Assembly: GCA_946623775.1 (NCBI GenBank)
Contig: CAMORJ010000044.1
Coordinates: 1-12,514, forward strand
From: an uncultured Bacillota bacterium
GTDB lineage: Bacteria; Bacillota_I; Bacilli_A; RFN20; CAG-826
Length of the DNA stretch: 12,514 bases
Direction of reading: 5' to 3'
Shown here: piece after piece, positions 5,621 to 12,514 of the stretch
How the letters are laid out: every line of letters starts with the position of its first letter
Numbering within the stretch: the first letter of the stretch is position 1
Position numbers and translations under genes: made by a program
The notes under the pieces: generated by a model
The model's database searches: none
What the model saw: only the letters and a program-made list of their open reading frames with translations
What the model was told of the DNA's origin: nothing

Positions 5621-7069
5621 ATGGCAAAAAACTTCCTTAGCAGTTCCTCCCTCCTTCCATTTTTATCAGGCGCAAGCCTCGCTTTTTCGCGTTTGTATGA
5701 ACAAAAGCTAAAAAGCGGCGCTTTCGAGGAAGGCGAAGAGGAGATATACGCCAACGTCGAAGAATGCCTCCGCGCCGGAGTGAAAGAAGTCGATAAAGAA
5801 GCTTCTTTGTTCTCGGGGTATCTATCGTTTGCAAAAGGCGCCTTGAGCCATGCCAAAACAGAAGAGGCCGCGGTATTGGGCTATTTGGCATACGAATGCG
5901 CTTTGACCTTCAAGGGAAAGGCGACCGTCGCCGGAAAAGATTGGGCGGACGGATTCCTGAAAGCCGTTGAAAAGCTCAAGGCTTTCTACGATGGCCCGCT
6001 TGCCGAATTCGACGAGAGCCTAGTGAAACGCTTCCTTTTCGAGAAACCGACTTCCCTGGAAGACGTCGCTTCGATGTTCATGTCGCTTGATGCGCCCAAA
6101 GGCAAAGAAAAAGTTCTTCACGCATTCCTATATTGCCAGGCGGAAGGCTTCCTGCACCCTTCCAAAGAAACCCCTGCTCCTCTTGAGGAGATCCCGCCTT
6201 TCAGTAATGGCAAAGACGGTTACAGGATGAAGTTTGTGTTGCAGATTCTGAACCGCAAAATCGAGCGCACTCCATTTGTGTATGAGGATTATGTCGCCTC
6301 ATTGGAAAGCAATGCGGAGGACGTCGAATGCAAAAAACAGGGGACACGTGTCATCGTTAATCTCGTCACATTGGATCCTTCACGCATTTTAAGCCTCAGC
6401 CAACAGTATGGCGAATTCGTCTCTTTCCAGATGGACAACGCCTACCTTGCCGCTCAGGATAGCCACCCAGTGATTTCCTCTAAGAAATCCGAAATCGAAA
6501 AGGGGCGCGCAGTTGTCGCCGTCACCATTTCGGAAAGCATGTCCGAGCTTTTCCAAAAGCTGGGCGCGCACGTTACGATCGACCATTCCAAATCATCAGG
6601 CGTTTCCGTCGATGATATCCTCACCGCTTTTAAGCGCATCCCAAGCGGAGACATCATCTTCTTGCCCGATTCGCAAAAGCTATTTGTCCTAGGCAAAATC
6701 GCCGGAAAGCTGCTCGGAGACAGGAACGTCATCGTCTTGCCATCGTCATCCCCTCAGGAATGCTATTTCGCTTTGTCGAACGCCCTTTTTGAGGAGGAGG
6801 CAATCGATGATTTGATTGCCAGTTTGATGAATGGCATCGAATCGATTGCATCCCTTTCTGCGAAAAAGAGCGAACTGCTTAGCGTTTTACGCGCCTACGA
6901 AACCATTGAGGACGCCGAGTTCTGCTTTATCTTCTGCGGCAAGAAGGCCAGCGAAGACGAGATTGCAGAAGCCCGTGCCTCATTGGAGGAAGACAATCCG
7001 TATCTAGAGATCGGGGAGATTGAAATTGGACAAAAATCCCCCGATTATTTGATAGGAGTTTCAAAATGA
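5621..7069 (+). CDS. FakA/YloV-like protein lacking kinase and metal-site motifs
   Basis: The 482-residue product aligns by eye with FakA/YloV, the ATP-dependent fatty acid kinase. The clearest part is the C-terminal region: GRAVVAVTISESMSELFQKL (295-314), then DIIFLPDSQK (344-353) and NVIVLPSSSPQ (369-379). The middle region keeps the DGYRMKF (199-205) and TRVIVNLVTLDPSRIL (242-257) segments. The helical N-terminal part (1-180) corresponds to the DhaL/DAK2 kinase domain: VLGYLAYECALTFKGKATVA and GKDWADGFLKAVE match its later helices. Key motifs are missing. There is no DGDTG for ATP/Mg binding, AKTEEA replaces the GARGNSG loop, the Cys of the GYCTEF motif is absent, and HVHT reads VNLVT. The usual segment containing IKxGDFxGL before the last domain is also missing. 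It is probably a non-catalytic relative that may still bind FakB. It heads the operon and overlaps plsX by ATGA. It starts 14 nt after TATAAT without a Shine-Dalgarno site. Confidence 0.75.
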   Translation: MAKNFLSSSSLLPFLSGASLAFSRLYEQKLKSGAFEEGEEEIYANVEECLRAGVKEVDKEASLFSGYLSFAKGALSHAKTEEAAVLGYLAYECALTFKGKATVAGKDWADGFLKAVEKLKAFYDGPLAEFDESLVKRFLFEKPTSLEDVASMFMSLDAPKGKEKVLHAFLYCQAEGFLHPSKETPAPLEEIPPFSNGKDGYRMKFVLQILNRKIERTPFVYEDYVASLESNAEDVECKKQGTRVIVNLVTLDPSRILSLSQQYGEFVSFQMDNAYLAAQDSHPVISSKKSEIEKGRAVVAVTISESMSELFQKLGAHVTIDHSKSSGVSVDDILTAFKRIPSGDIIFLPDSQKLFVLGKIAGKLLGDRNVIVLPSSSPQECYFALSNALFEEEAIDDLIASLMNGIESIASLSAKKSELLSVLRAYETIEDAEFCFIFCGKKASEDEIAEARASLEEDNPYLEIGEIEIGQKSPDYLIGVSK

Positions 7070-8022
7070 AGAAAATCGTCATCGACTGCTTAGGCGGAGA
7101 CAACCCTCAAGAAGAATTGGTCAAAGGCGTATTGAATTGCCTCGATCTTCCTGTGGATTTCGTGCTTGTCGGGGAAGCGGACAAACTAAAGCCGCTTTTG
7201 GAAAAGCAAGGCGCCGATATGAATCGTTTTGAGTTCCTCGACGCCAATCACACCGTCACCAACCAGCAAGATCCATCGGTCGTCGTAAAAGGCGAGGAGG
7301 ACAGTTCCGTCGTCCTGGCCATGAAAAGAGCCAAGCAAGATGATGCGATCGGCTATATCGGCGTCGGCTCCACCGGAGCGGTTTTATTAAGCTCCATCTT
7401 CCGCCTTGGCTTGCTCCCCGGAATCAAGTTTCCTGCACTCGGCTGCTTCATTTTCGATTATCGTTTCAACCCAATCTGCCTTTTGGATTGCGGGGCCAAC
7501 ATCAACATGAACCCTTCTCTTGCCCTAAGTTTTGCCGAAATCGGTTCTCTAATCGCAAAGGCGCGCATACAATCCGACTCGCCGCGCATCGGCTTGCTAA
7601 ACGTCGGCAAAGAGGAAGGCAAGGGCACGCAATTCTGCAAAGAGGCCTATGCCTTGCTGAAGGACAGCGGCCTCAATTTCGTTGGCAATATAGAAGGCCA
7701 TGACATTTTGCTTGGCAAAGCAGATGTTGTCCTAACCGACGGATTCACCGGGAATGTCGTCCTCAAAGCCATCGAATCCTGCGCGATGATCTGCAAAGGC
7801 ATTGCGCTGCAAAACGGCAATCAGGAATCCGCAGAAACCATCAACAGCATGTTCAATTACACCGCCCTGGGCTCTTCCATCGTGTTCGGCGCGAGCAAAA
7901 TCGTTTTGAAGCCGCACGGCTCCGCCAACGCGCAAACCATCGATACCGCCATCCATATGGTCTATGACCTAGATAAAAACCGCATGATTCAGAATCTTCA
8001 GGAAGGCCTAGGCAAGAAATGA
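7066..8022 (+). CDS. plsX: Phosphate acyltransferase PlsX
   Basis: PlsX interconverts acyl-ACP plus phosphate and acyl-phosphate, the acyl donor of PlsY for glycerol-3-phosphate. This 318-residue protein matches along its length: the N-terminal IDCLGGD (6-12; VDAMGGD in B. subtilis), VGSTGA (100-105; AGNTGA), LLDCGANINMNP (139-150; LLDVGANVDAKP), SPRIGLLNVGKEEGKG (172-187), FVGNIEG (205-211), ADVVLTDGFTGNVVLK (219-234) and the C-terminal LKPHGSAN (281-288). It is about 15 residues shorter than the B. subtilis protein, mainly in the helical region before the C-terminal motif. It should act at the inner face of the membrane. The start is supported by AGGAG (7054-7058) 7 nt before the ATG. It overlaps the upstream FakA-like gene and the downstream acyl-activating gene by ATGA junctions. 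In Firmicutes plsX often sits with fab genes or acpP; this neighbourhood differs. No PlsY is seen in the window. Confidence 0.95.
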   Translation: MKKIVIDCLGGDNPQEELVKGVLNCLDLPVDFVLVGEADKLKPLLEKQGADMNRFEFLDANHTVTNQQDPSVVVKGEEDSSVVLAMKRAKQDDAIGYIGVGSTGAVLLSSIFRLGLLPGIKFPALGCFIFDYRFNPICLLDCGANINMNPSLALSFAEIGSLIAKARIQSDSPRIGLLNVGKEEGKGTQFCKEAYALLKDSGLNFVGNIEGHDILLGKADVVLTDGFTGNVVLKAIESCAMICKGIALQNGNQESAETINSMFNYTALGSSIVFGASKIVLKPHGSANAQTIDTAIHMVYDLDKNRMIQNLQEGLGKK

Positions 8023-9929
8023 GACCGCAAAGGGAATTAATCAGGGTATACGGAAAGCGGATCGCCGAAGGGAATGGCACCTTCGAAGATATCTTTGATG
8101 CCAATTTCTCCCAGAAGGAAAACGTGCTTTTCGAATACGAAGACGGCACCGAATCCAAGAAGGTGACATTCGGCCAAACCGAATCGATGATTCGCTCTTT
8201 GGCGGCATACCTAGTGAAGGCATTCCAAGGCAAACGCGATATGTATGTTGCCTTGAACATGGACAATTCGGTGGAATGGGTCGTTTCTTTTTGGGCGATC
8301 CTCATGAGCGGGAACAAGCCCTATCTCGTCAATCTCCGCCACCCGCTTCGCCTCACCGCATCGATTATCAGGACATTGAAGATCGAGTATTCCCTCGATT
8401 TGGGCAAATCGAATGAATTCGGAATTCTGTCGATTCGGGTCGACGAACATCTGCACGACAAAGCCGAAGACGCTTCCTTTGAATGGGCAAATGAGATTGC
8501 ATTATCGACTTCCGCGACCACCATGCAGGAAAAGATCTGCCTCTATAGCGGGAAAGACGTCCTTGCCCAATTCTCGAATATCGGTCCGATCCTCCGTCAG
8601 ACCAACATCGTCAGAAAGACTTATAACGGAACGATCAAACTTCTGGCGTTCCTCCCCTTCTATCACATCTTCGGGTTAGTCACTACCTATTTCTGGTTCA
8701 CCTACTTCGGTTATGAAATCGTTTTGCTGAAGGACTATGCGCCCCAAACGATTCTGAAGACCATCCGCAAATTCGGCGTCACCCATGTTTTCTCGGTTCC
8801 TTTGTTCTGGCACGAAATCGAAAAGAACATCATGCAGGAAGTCGAGAAGCGCGGGCAAAAGGAAAAATTCGAGAAAGCGGTCAACTTCTCCCTAAAGCTT
8901 CCCGCAAAGCTATCTCAGGCTTTTGCCAGAAAGGCATTCAAAGAAGTCCGCAGCGCTTTGTTTGGCGATTCCGTTCAGCTTTGCATCGTCGGTGGAAGTT
9001 ATGTCAGGCCGCAAGCGCAAAGGCTGCTGAACGCCATTGGCTATCCGCTTTTCAATGGATATGGCACTACCGAGATCGGAATCACGTCCTGCGATTTCTC
9101 CAAGAATCTCAAAGAGCGCCTTCGCTGCTCGGTCGGAAAGCCATTCGCAGCTGCCAATTATGAGATTGTGGATGGATGCCTCCGCGTGAGCGGGCCATCG
9201 ACTTGCCACGCCGTTATCGTAAACGGGGAAAAGAAAGAGACCAATCACGTTTTCGACACCCTGGATTTGGCGGAAGTCGACGAATACGGCAACTACCATA
9301 TCCTCGGCAGGAAGAGCGACCTCATCGTCAGCAAAAACGGTGAGAACATAAACCCAGATGATTTGGAGAATATATTTGACTTGTCCTCCCTGCCCGTGAA
9401 GCGCTTCTGCGTTCTCGGCTTAGGCGAGAAGCAAGACGAAGTCGCCTTTGTCATGGAGCTTGAACGCAATCTAGCCCCTGAGGAACTGGAGGCCATCAGG
9501 ACACGCGTTTATAAGATAAACGAAAACCTGCCTTCCACTAGCAGAGTGCAGTCTTTCTATCTCACAAATGACCCGCTTCAGGCAGAGGGAGCAATCAAAA
9601 TATCGAGGACGTATGTTCGTTCTGGAATTGAAAAGGGCACTATCAAGCCTCGTTCATTTGAGGAATTCTTCCAAGAAAGAAGCGCCGAAGTCGGAGATGT
9701 TGAGGCCATCGTAAGGTCCATTTTTGCCAAGAACCTCAACCTGGAAGAAGAAAAGATTCTACCCACCAGCCACTTTGGCTATGACTTAGGCGGCAACTCC
9801 CTCAGCTATTATGGCGTTTTGATGGACATCAACGATCGATTCGGATTGACTTTGAATTATGATCCGGAGAATCCATTGTTCACGGTCGAAGAATTCTCAA
9901 ACAAAATCAGGCAGGAACTCGGCAAATAA
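8019..9929 (+). CDS. AMP-forming acyl-activating enzyme fused to a C-terminal acyl carrier domain
   Basis: This 636-residue protein joins an adenylate-forming (ANL) domain (about 20-545) to an acyl carrier domain (about 556-636). ANL motifs are recognisable: core 3 LSTSATTMQEK (162-172), core 4 FLPFYHIFG (211-219), core 5 NGYGTTE (346-352), the ribose-binding Asp416 in VFDTLDLAEVDEYG, GRKSD (430-434) and catalytic-type Lys527 in AIKISR. Core 3 departs from the usual TSGTTGxPKG because two Gly are replaced, so its activity needs testing. The carrier domain has DLGGNSL (589-595), with Ser594 as the phosphopantetheine site. It probably activates a fatty or other carboxylic acid as acyl-AMP and loads it on its own carrier domain or the separate ACP encoded downstream. 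The ATG overlaps the plsX stop (ATGA), with GGAAGG about 12 nt upstream. A stand-alone NRPS-type loading module is the alternative, but the neighbours favour acyl-ACP synthesis. Confidence 0.85.
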   Translation: MRPQRELIRVYGKRIAEGNGTFEDIFDANFSQKENVLFEYEDGTESKKVTFGQTESMIRSLAAYLVKAFQGKRDMYVALNMDNSVEWVVSFWAILMSGNKPYLVNLRHPLRLTASIIRTLKIEYSLDLGKSNEFGILSIRVDEHLHDKAEDASFEWANEIALSTSATTMQEKICLYSGKDVLAQFSNIGPILRQTNIVRKTYNGTIKLLAFLPFYHIFGLVTTYFWFTYFGYEIVLLKDYAPQTILKTIRKFGVTHVFSVPLFWHEIEKNIMQEVEKRGQKEKFEKAVNFSLKLPAKLSQAFARKAFKEVRSALFGDSVQLCIVGGSYVRPQAQRLLNAIGYPLFNGYGTTEIGITSCDFSKNLKERLRCSVGKPFAAANYEIVDGCLRVSGPSTCHAVIVNGEKKETNHVFDTLDLAEVDEYGNYHILGRKSDLIVSKNGENINPDDLENIFDLSSLPVKRFCVLGLGEKQDEVAFVMELERNLAPEELEAIRTRVYKINENLPSTSRVQSFYLTNDPLQAEGAIKISRTYVRSGIEKGTIKPRSFEEFFQERSAEVGDVEAIVRSIFAKNLNLEEEKILPTSHFGYDLGGNSLSYYGVLMDINDRFGLTLNYDPENPLFTVEEFSNKIRQELGK

Positions 9930-9932
9930 CAA

Positions 9933-11015
9933 ATGCCCAAAAGATCTGGCGGCAAGAAAAAACTCATTATCGCTATCTCCATAGTTTTCGGTTTGCTCGT
10001 TTTGTATTTTCCAGGGGGATACGCGGCAGGGCTAATCATTCTGCAGACCATCTTTGGCAGGCGGTTTGACAATGATGCTTATGCGCAAGCCCGGCAAATC
10101 ATTTTAAAGGGCGGACAAGATTATCCTTCGCTGCAAAATAGCGAGGACGTGTATTTCTTTTCTGGCGAAAATAAGCTTTCCGGGCATCTAAGCAAAACAA
10201 CCGATTCCAAGGGGACGATCGTTGTCGTTCACGGCATCAACGGAAGCAGTCAGGATGATACCTCTGCCCTGCAGGATTATTTTCTGAATCGCGGATACGA
10301 TATCTTCGCGTTTGATTTAACGGCATGCGGCGATTCCGAAGGCGACGGTGTCAAAGGGCTATACCAATCCGCCCTCGATGTTAAAAGCGCTATTGAGTAT
10401 CTATCTTCAAGAGGCGAGATGGATTTAAGCAATCTTGCATTCGTCGGTTATTCTTGGGGAGCCTATGCAGTATCGGCCAGCCTTGAGTTGGAATTAAAAG
10501 CGATGCCCAAAGCAGTATGCGCCATTTCCGGTTTTGCCGATCCCAAAACCACGATGATGGCTTCGGCAAGGAAATACGTCGGATTGCTGGCAGACGCCAC
10601 CAAACCGCAGTTCGAGTGGGCGATGAGCACAAGATGCGGCGAATACGCATCCTTATCGGCATTATCGGGAATCAAGAATCATCCGAATGTCGATTGGACG
10701 GTTGTCCATGGCGACCAGGACGAAACCGTTAGATTGGAAACGTCCTTATATCAAAAGGCAAAAGACAGCGAACTCGATGTTCATGAATACCTTCGCGAAG
10801 GCTATGCGCACTTAGGCGTTTGGAGAACAAAAGAGGCCAATGAGACCTTCAATCAAGCGATGGACTACTATAAATCCATCGAAAAGCATAAAAATGCTTT
10901 TGAATTGCTTCAGGAATATGTACAATCCAATGGCATCAAGGAGAAAGCAAGTCGCCTTGACCAAGCATTCATGGACCAATTAGAGTCCAATATCGCCTCA
11001 TCTTTTGGCAAATAA
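9933..11015 (+). CDS. Membrane-anchored alpha/beta hydrolase, probably extracytoplasmic
   Basis: This 360-residue protein starts with a short basic segment (PKRSGGKKK) and a single hydrophobic helix (about 11-38), as in a signal anchor or uncleaved signal peptide, so the hydrolase domain is probably outside the cell membrane. The catalytic features are VVHGING (98-104, oxyanion hole), DLTACGDSEG (128-137), nucleophile elbow GYSWG (172-176, Ser174), Asp263 in HGDQDETV and His293 in YAHLG: a full Ser-Asp-His triad. The fold resembles lysophospholipase/peptidase-like serine hydrolases. About 60 extra residues after the His form a helical tail. It begins 3 nt after the acyl-activating gene stop and ends 3 nt before the acyltransferase start, so it is embedded in the lipid operon. 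Releasing fatty acids from external or outer-leaflet lipids for activation inside is a plausible job, but it is inference. Confidence 0.85.
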   Translation: MPKRSGGKKKLIIAISIVFGLLVLYFPGGYAAGLIILQTIFGRRFDNDAYAQARQIILKGGQDYPSLQNSEDVYFFSGENKLSGHLSKTTDSKGTIVVVHGINGSSQDDTSALQDYFLNRGYDIFAFDLTACGDSEGDGVKGLYQSALDVKSAIEYLSSRGEMDLSNLAFVGYSWGAYAVSASLELELKAMPKAVCAISGFADPKTTMMASARKYVGLLADATKPQFEWAMSTRCGEYASLSALSGIKNHPNVDWTVVHGDQDETVRLETSLYQKAKDSELDVHEYLREGYAHLGVWRTKEANETFNQAMDYYKSIEKHKNAFELLQEYVQSNGIKEKASRLDQAFMDQLESNIASSFGK

Positions 11016-11018
11016 AGC

Positions 11019-12287
11019 ATGTTCCACTTCCTCTTCTTCCTCTTGACCAAAATCACAGCGGTTCCAGCCGAATTCGTTTTTTTCAAGCGCAAGACTTATT
11101 ACGAGGACAAAAAGCAACGGTCCCGTCACCTCAAGGGAGGTGCGCTTTATGTCTCCAACCACCGTTCGTTCTTCGATTACCTTTGCTACTTCTTCTTGGT
11201 CTACTTCCACAAGCTCAGGCCAGTGGTAAGCGAATTCATGTACAAGAAGAACCCGGTTCTCCGTTTCCTCCTCAATATGTGCGGAGCAATCGTTGTCGGC
11301 GGGAGCGAGTTTGATTTAAGTTTCATGGATAAATGCGTCTCATTGCTTCGCCAAGGAAAGAAAATCGTCATTTTCCCGGAGGCCCACTTCAACAGCAAAG
11401 ACGAAATCCGTCCCTTCTCCGGCTCGTTTGCAAAGATTGCCATAGAGGCAGACGTCCCTGTCATTCCTCTATACATCAATGGGGTTTACTCGCTATTCCA
11501 TCGCACCCGTGTATGCGTTGGGCGAAGAATCTGCCCCAACCAAGTCTGCTCCGGAAGCAGCGAAGAAGACGTTAAGCTTCTGACCAAACTCGTCGAGGAT
11601 AAAGTCCATTATCTGTCCACGATGTGCGCTAGAAGAAAAAGGACGCCTTTGTTCAGCTTCCGTTACTTCCCAATGGACTTCGGGAGATCATTCGCCTGGC
11701 TGTCTTTCATGCCTTTCTTCCGCACCAAAATCCATCCAAAGGGAGATGTGAAATCCCCTCAAGCCATAGGCGGTCCTCTCATCATCGCCTGCAACCACCG
11801 CTCCTTCGTTGACCCCATCGTCTTAATCACCGCATTCAGCAGGCGCAGGATGTCGATGCTCGTCGCCAAAGAGGTATTCGGCGAGGAAGGGGAACACAGA
11901 ATCCGCAAGAAGCTGCTCAAAGGAATCGGATGCATCAAGATTGATCGCGAGTCATTCGATATCGAGGCAATCAACAACTGCAAAGCGGTATTGGAAAAAG
12001 GGCAATCGCTCGCCATCTTCCCAGAAGGCCATCTCGTCCACAGCGGCGACCTTGCCCCCATGAAAGACGGTACCGCGATGCTTTCCAGCCTAACCCAAGT
12101 CCCGATTTTGCCTTTATACTTATGCTCGAGCAAAGGCTTCTTATCCAAGAAGCATGTATATGTCGGCAGCCTAATCTATCCTAGCGGAAAAGGCATGGCT
12201 GGCATCAAACAAATAAGCGACGACATCTTTGCAGCATTCAAAGGCCTCAAGGCCATCGCGATCGAAGAGGGAAAAGAACATGACTGA
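11019..12287 (+). CDS. Tandem two-domain PlsC-type acyltransferase
   Basis: The 422-residue protein contains two LPLAT/AGPAT domains in one chain. Domain 1 (about 1-200) has NHRSFFD (47-53, the HX4D catalytic motif), FPEAH (119-123) and VPVIPLYI (146-153). Domain 2 (about 210-420) has NHRSFVD (259-265), GIGCIKIDR (302-310), FPEGH (334-338) and VPILPLYL (361-368). Both catalytic His/Asp pairs are intact. Domain 1 lacks the Arg of the GxIxxxR substrate motif (it reads CGAIVVGG) and has FPEA for FPEG, so the two sites may prefer different acceptors. PlsC enzymes transfer acyl from ACP or CoA to lysophosphatidate; related enzymes use lysophospholipids. Hydrophobic patches fit peripheral membrane association. 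It starts 3 nt after the hydrolase stop, without a clear ribosome site, and overlaps the acyl carrier gene by 8 nt. An unequal pair acting on the two glycerol positions is an attractive but untested idea. Confidence 0.88.
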   Translation: MFHFLFFLLTKITAVPAEFVFFKRKTYYEDKKQRSRHLKGGALYVSNHRSFFDYLCYFFLVYFHKLRPVVSEFMYKKNPVLRFLLNMCGAIVVGGSEFDLSFMDKCVSLLRQGKKIVIFPEAHFNSKDEIRPFSGSFAKIAIEADVPVIPLYINGVYSLFHRTRVCVGRRICPNQVCSGSSEEDVKLLTKLVEDKVHYLSTMCARRKRTPLFSFRYFPMDFGRSFAWLSFMPFFRTKIHPKGDVKSPQAIGGPLIIACNHRSFVDPIVLITAFSRRRMSMLVAKEVFGEEGEHRIRKKLLKGIGCIKIDRESFDIEAINNCKAVLEKGQSLAIFPEGHLVHSGDLAPMKDGTAMLSSLTQVPILPLYLCSSKGFLSKKHVYVGSLIYPSGKGMAGIKQISDDIFAAFKGLKAIAIEEGKEHD

Positions 12288-12514
12288 GCAAGAGATATTC
12301 CAAGAGCTGATTGAGATTCTGAAAAACAGCATGGTGGATGCTTCGTATGATTTCGATTCCATCACCATGGATAGCAGGCTCTACGATGAATTGGGAATCA
12401 CTTCTATCTCCGCGATTTACATGGCCTTGGAGATAGAGAATAGATTCCATTTCGCCATCACGAACGAAGAGGCGGCAAAACTCATAAAGGTAAAAGACCT
12501 CGTCGATCTCATCA
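12280..12514 (+). CDS. Acyl carrier protein (partial, cut by right edge)
   Basis: An ATG at 12280 opens a frame that stays open to the window end, giving 78 complete codons. The product begins MTEQEIFQELIEILKNSM and has the carrier core YDELGITSISAIYMALEIEN, in which Ser43 in GITSI occupies the phosphopantetheine attachment site (canonical DSL reads TSI). The surrounding acidic helices (ALEIENRF) fit helix 2 of ACP. Near-complete length for an ACP suggests only a few residues are missing. It overlaps the acyltransferase stop by 8 nt, with a GAGG-containing purine stretch about 9 nt upstream. It is probably the partner of the acyl-activating enzyme, PlsX and the tandem acyltransferase in the same operon. 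With the TSI core it may be a specialised carrier and not the housekeeping AcpP. Confidence 0.88.
   Translation, partial: MTEQEIFQELIEILKNSMVDASYDFDSITMDSRLYDELGITSISAIYMALEIENRFHFAITNEEAAKLIKVKDLVDLI

Noticed and set aside
5621..7069. Reading the FakA-like gene as a decayed pseudogene
   Set aside because: The frame is intact for 482 codons, the C-terminal domain is well kept, and the stop overlaps the plsX start in an ATGA junction, so a functional non-kinase protein is more likely.
1..12514. Alternative genetic code with TGA as Trp (as in many Mollicutes)
   Set aside because: TGA serves as the stop in degV, the FakA-like gene, plsX and the MFS gene at overlaps or next to a terminator, and Trp is encoded by TGG.

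Overview
The window is a compact bacterial segment of moderate GC. It uses the standard bacterial code: the genes end in TGA, TAA or TAG, and Trp is TGG. Gene overlaps of the ATGA type, Shine-Dalgarno sites inside operons, a DegV/FakB protein, a FakA/YloV relative and PlsX all point to a Firmicutes/Bacilli-type genome, possibly an uncultured gut lineage related to Erysipelotrichia or Mollicutes. That placement is inference. No RNA genes, transposases, integrases or CRISPR arrays were seen.

Layout: (1) Bases 1-59, minus strand, hold the first 19 codons of a protein with a signal-peptide-like N-terminus that runs off the left edge. Bases 60-435 carry no convincing gene. (2) Bases 436-2450, minus strand, are a two-gene operon: DegV/FakB, then an HSL-type alpha/beta hydrolase joined by an ATGA overlap. 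(3) A divergent 123-bp spacer with a 6+4+6 palindrome separates this from a membrane-anchored alpha/beta hydrolase (2574-3530) whose nucleophile position is Cys. (4) A strong bidirectional terminator (3572-3602) lies between that gene and a convergent MFS transporter (3604-4998). (5) A four-helix membrane protein of unknown function follows (5059-5565). (6) Bases 5621 to the right edge are one tightly packed operon of lipid genes: a FakA/YloV-like protein without kinase motifs, PlsX, an acyl-activating enzyme fused to a C-terminal acyl carrier domain, a membrane-anchored alpha/beta hydrolase, a protein with two PlsC-type acyltransferase domains, and a free acyl carrier protein cut by the window edge. 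Junctions are ATGA overlaps, 3-nt gaps or an 8-nt overlap.

Working model (inference): hydrolases release fatty acids from lipids, FakB-type DegV carries them, the AMP-forming enzyme loads them on its own or the free carrier protein, PlsX interconverts acyl-ACP and acyl-phosphate, and the tandem acyltransferase places acyl chains on glycerol-phosphate or lysophospholipids. It resembles a split and enlarged version of E. coli Aas (acyltransferase plus acyl-ACP synthetase), linked to the Gram-positive FakA/FakB/PlsX route. The best candidate for something undescribed is the degenerate FakA-like protein at the head of this operon, together with the odd domain pairings that follow it.
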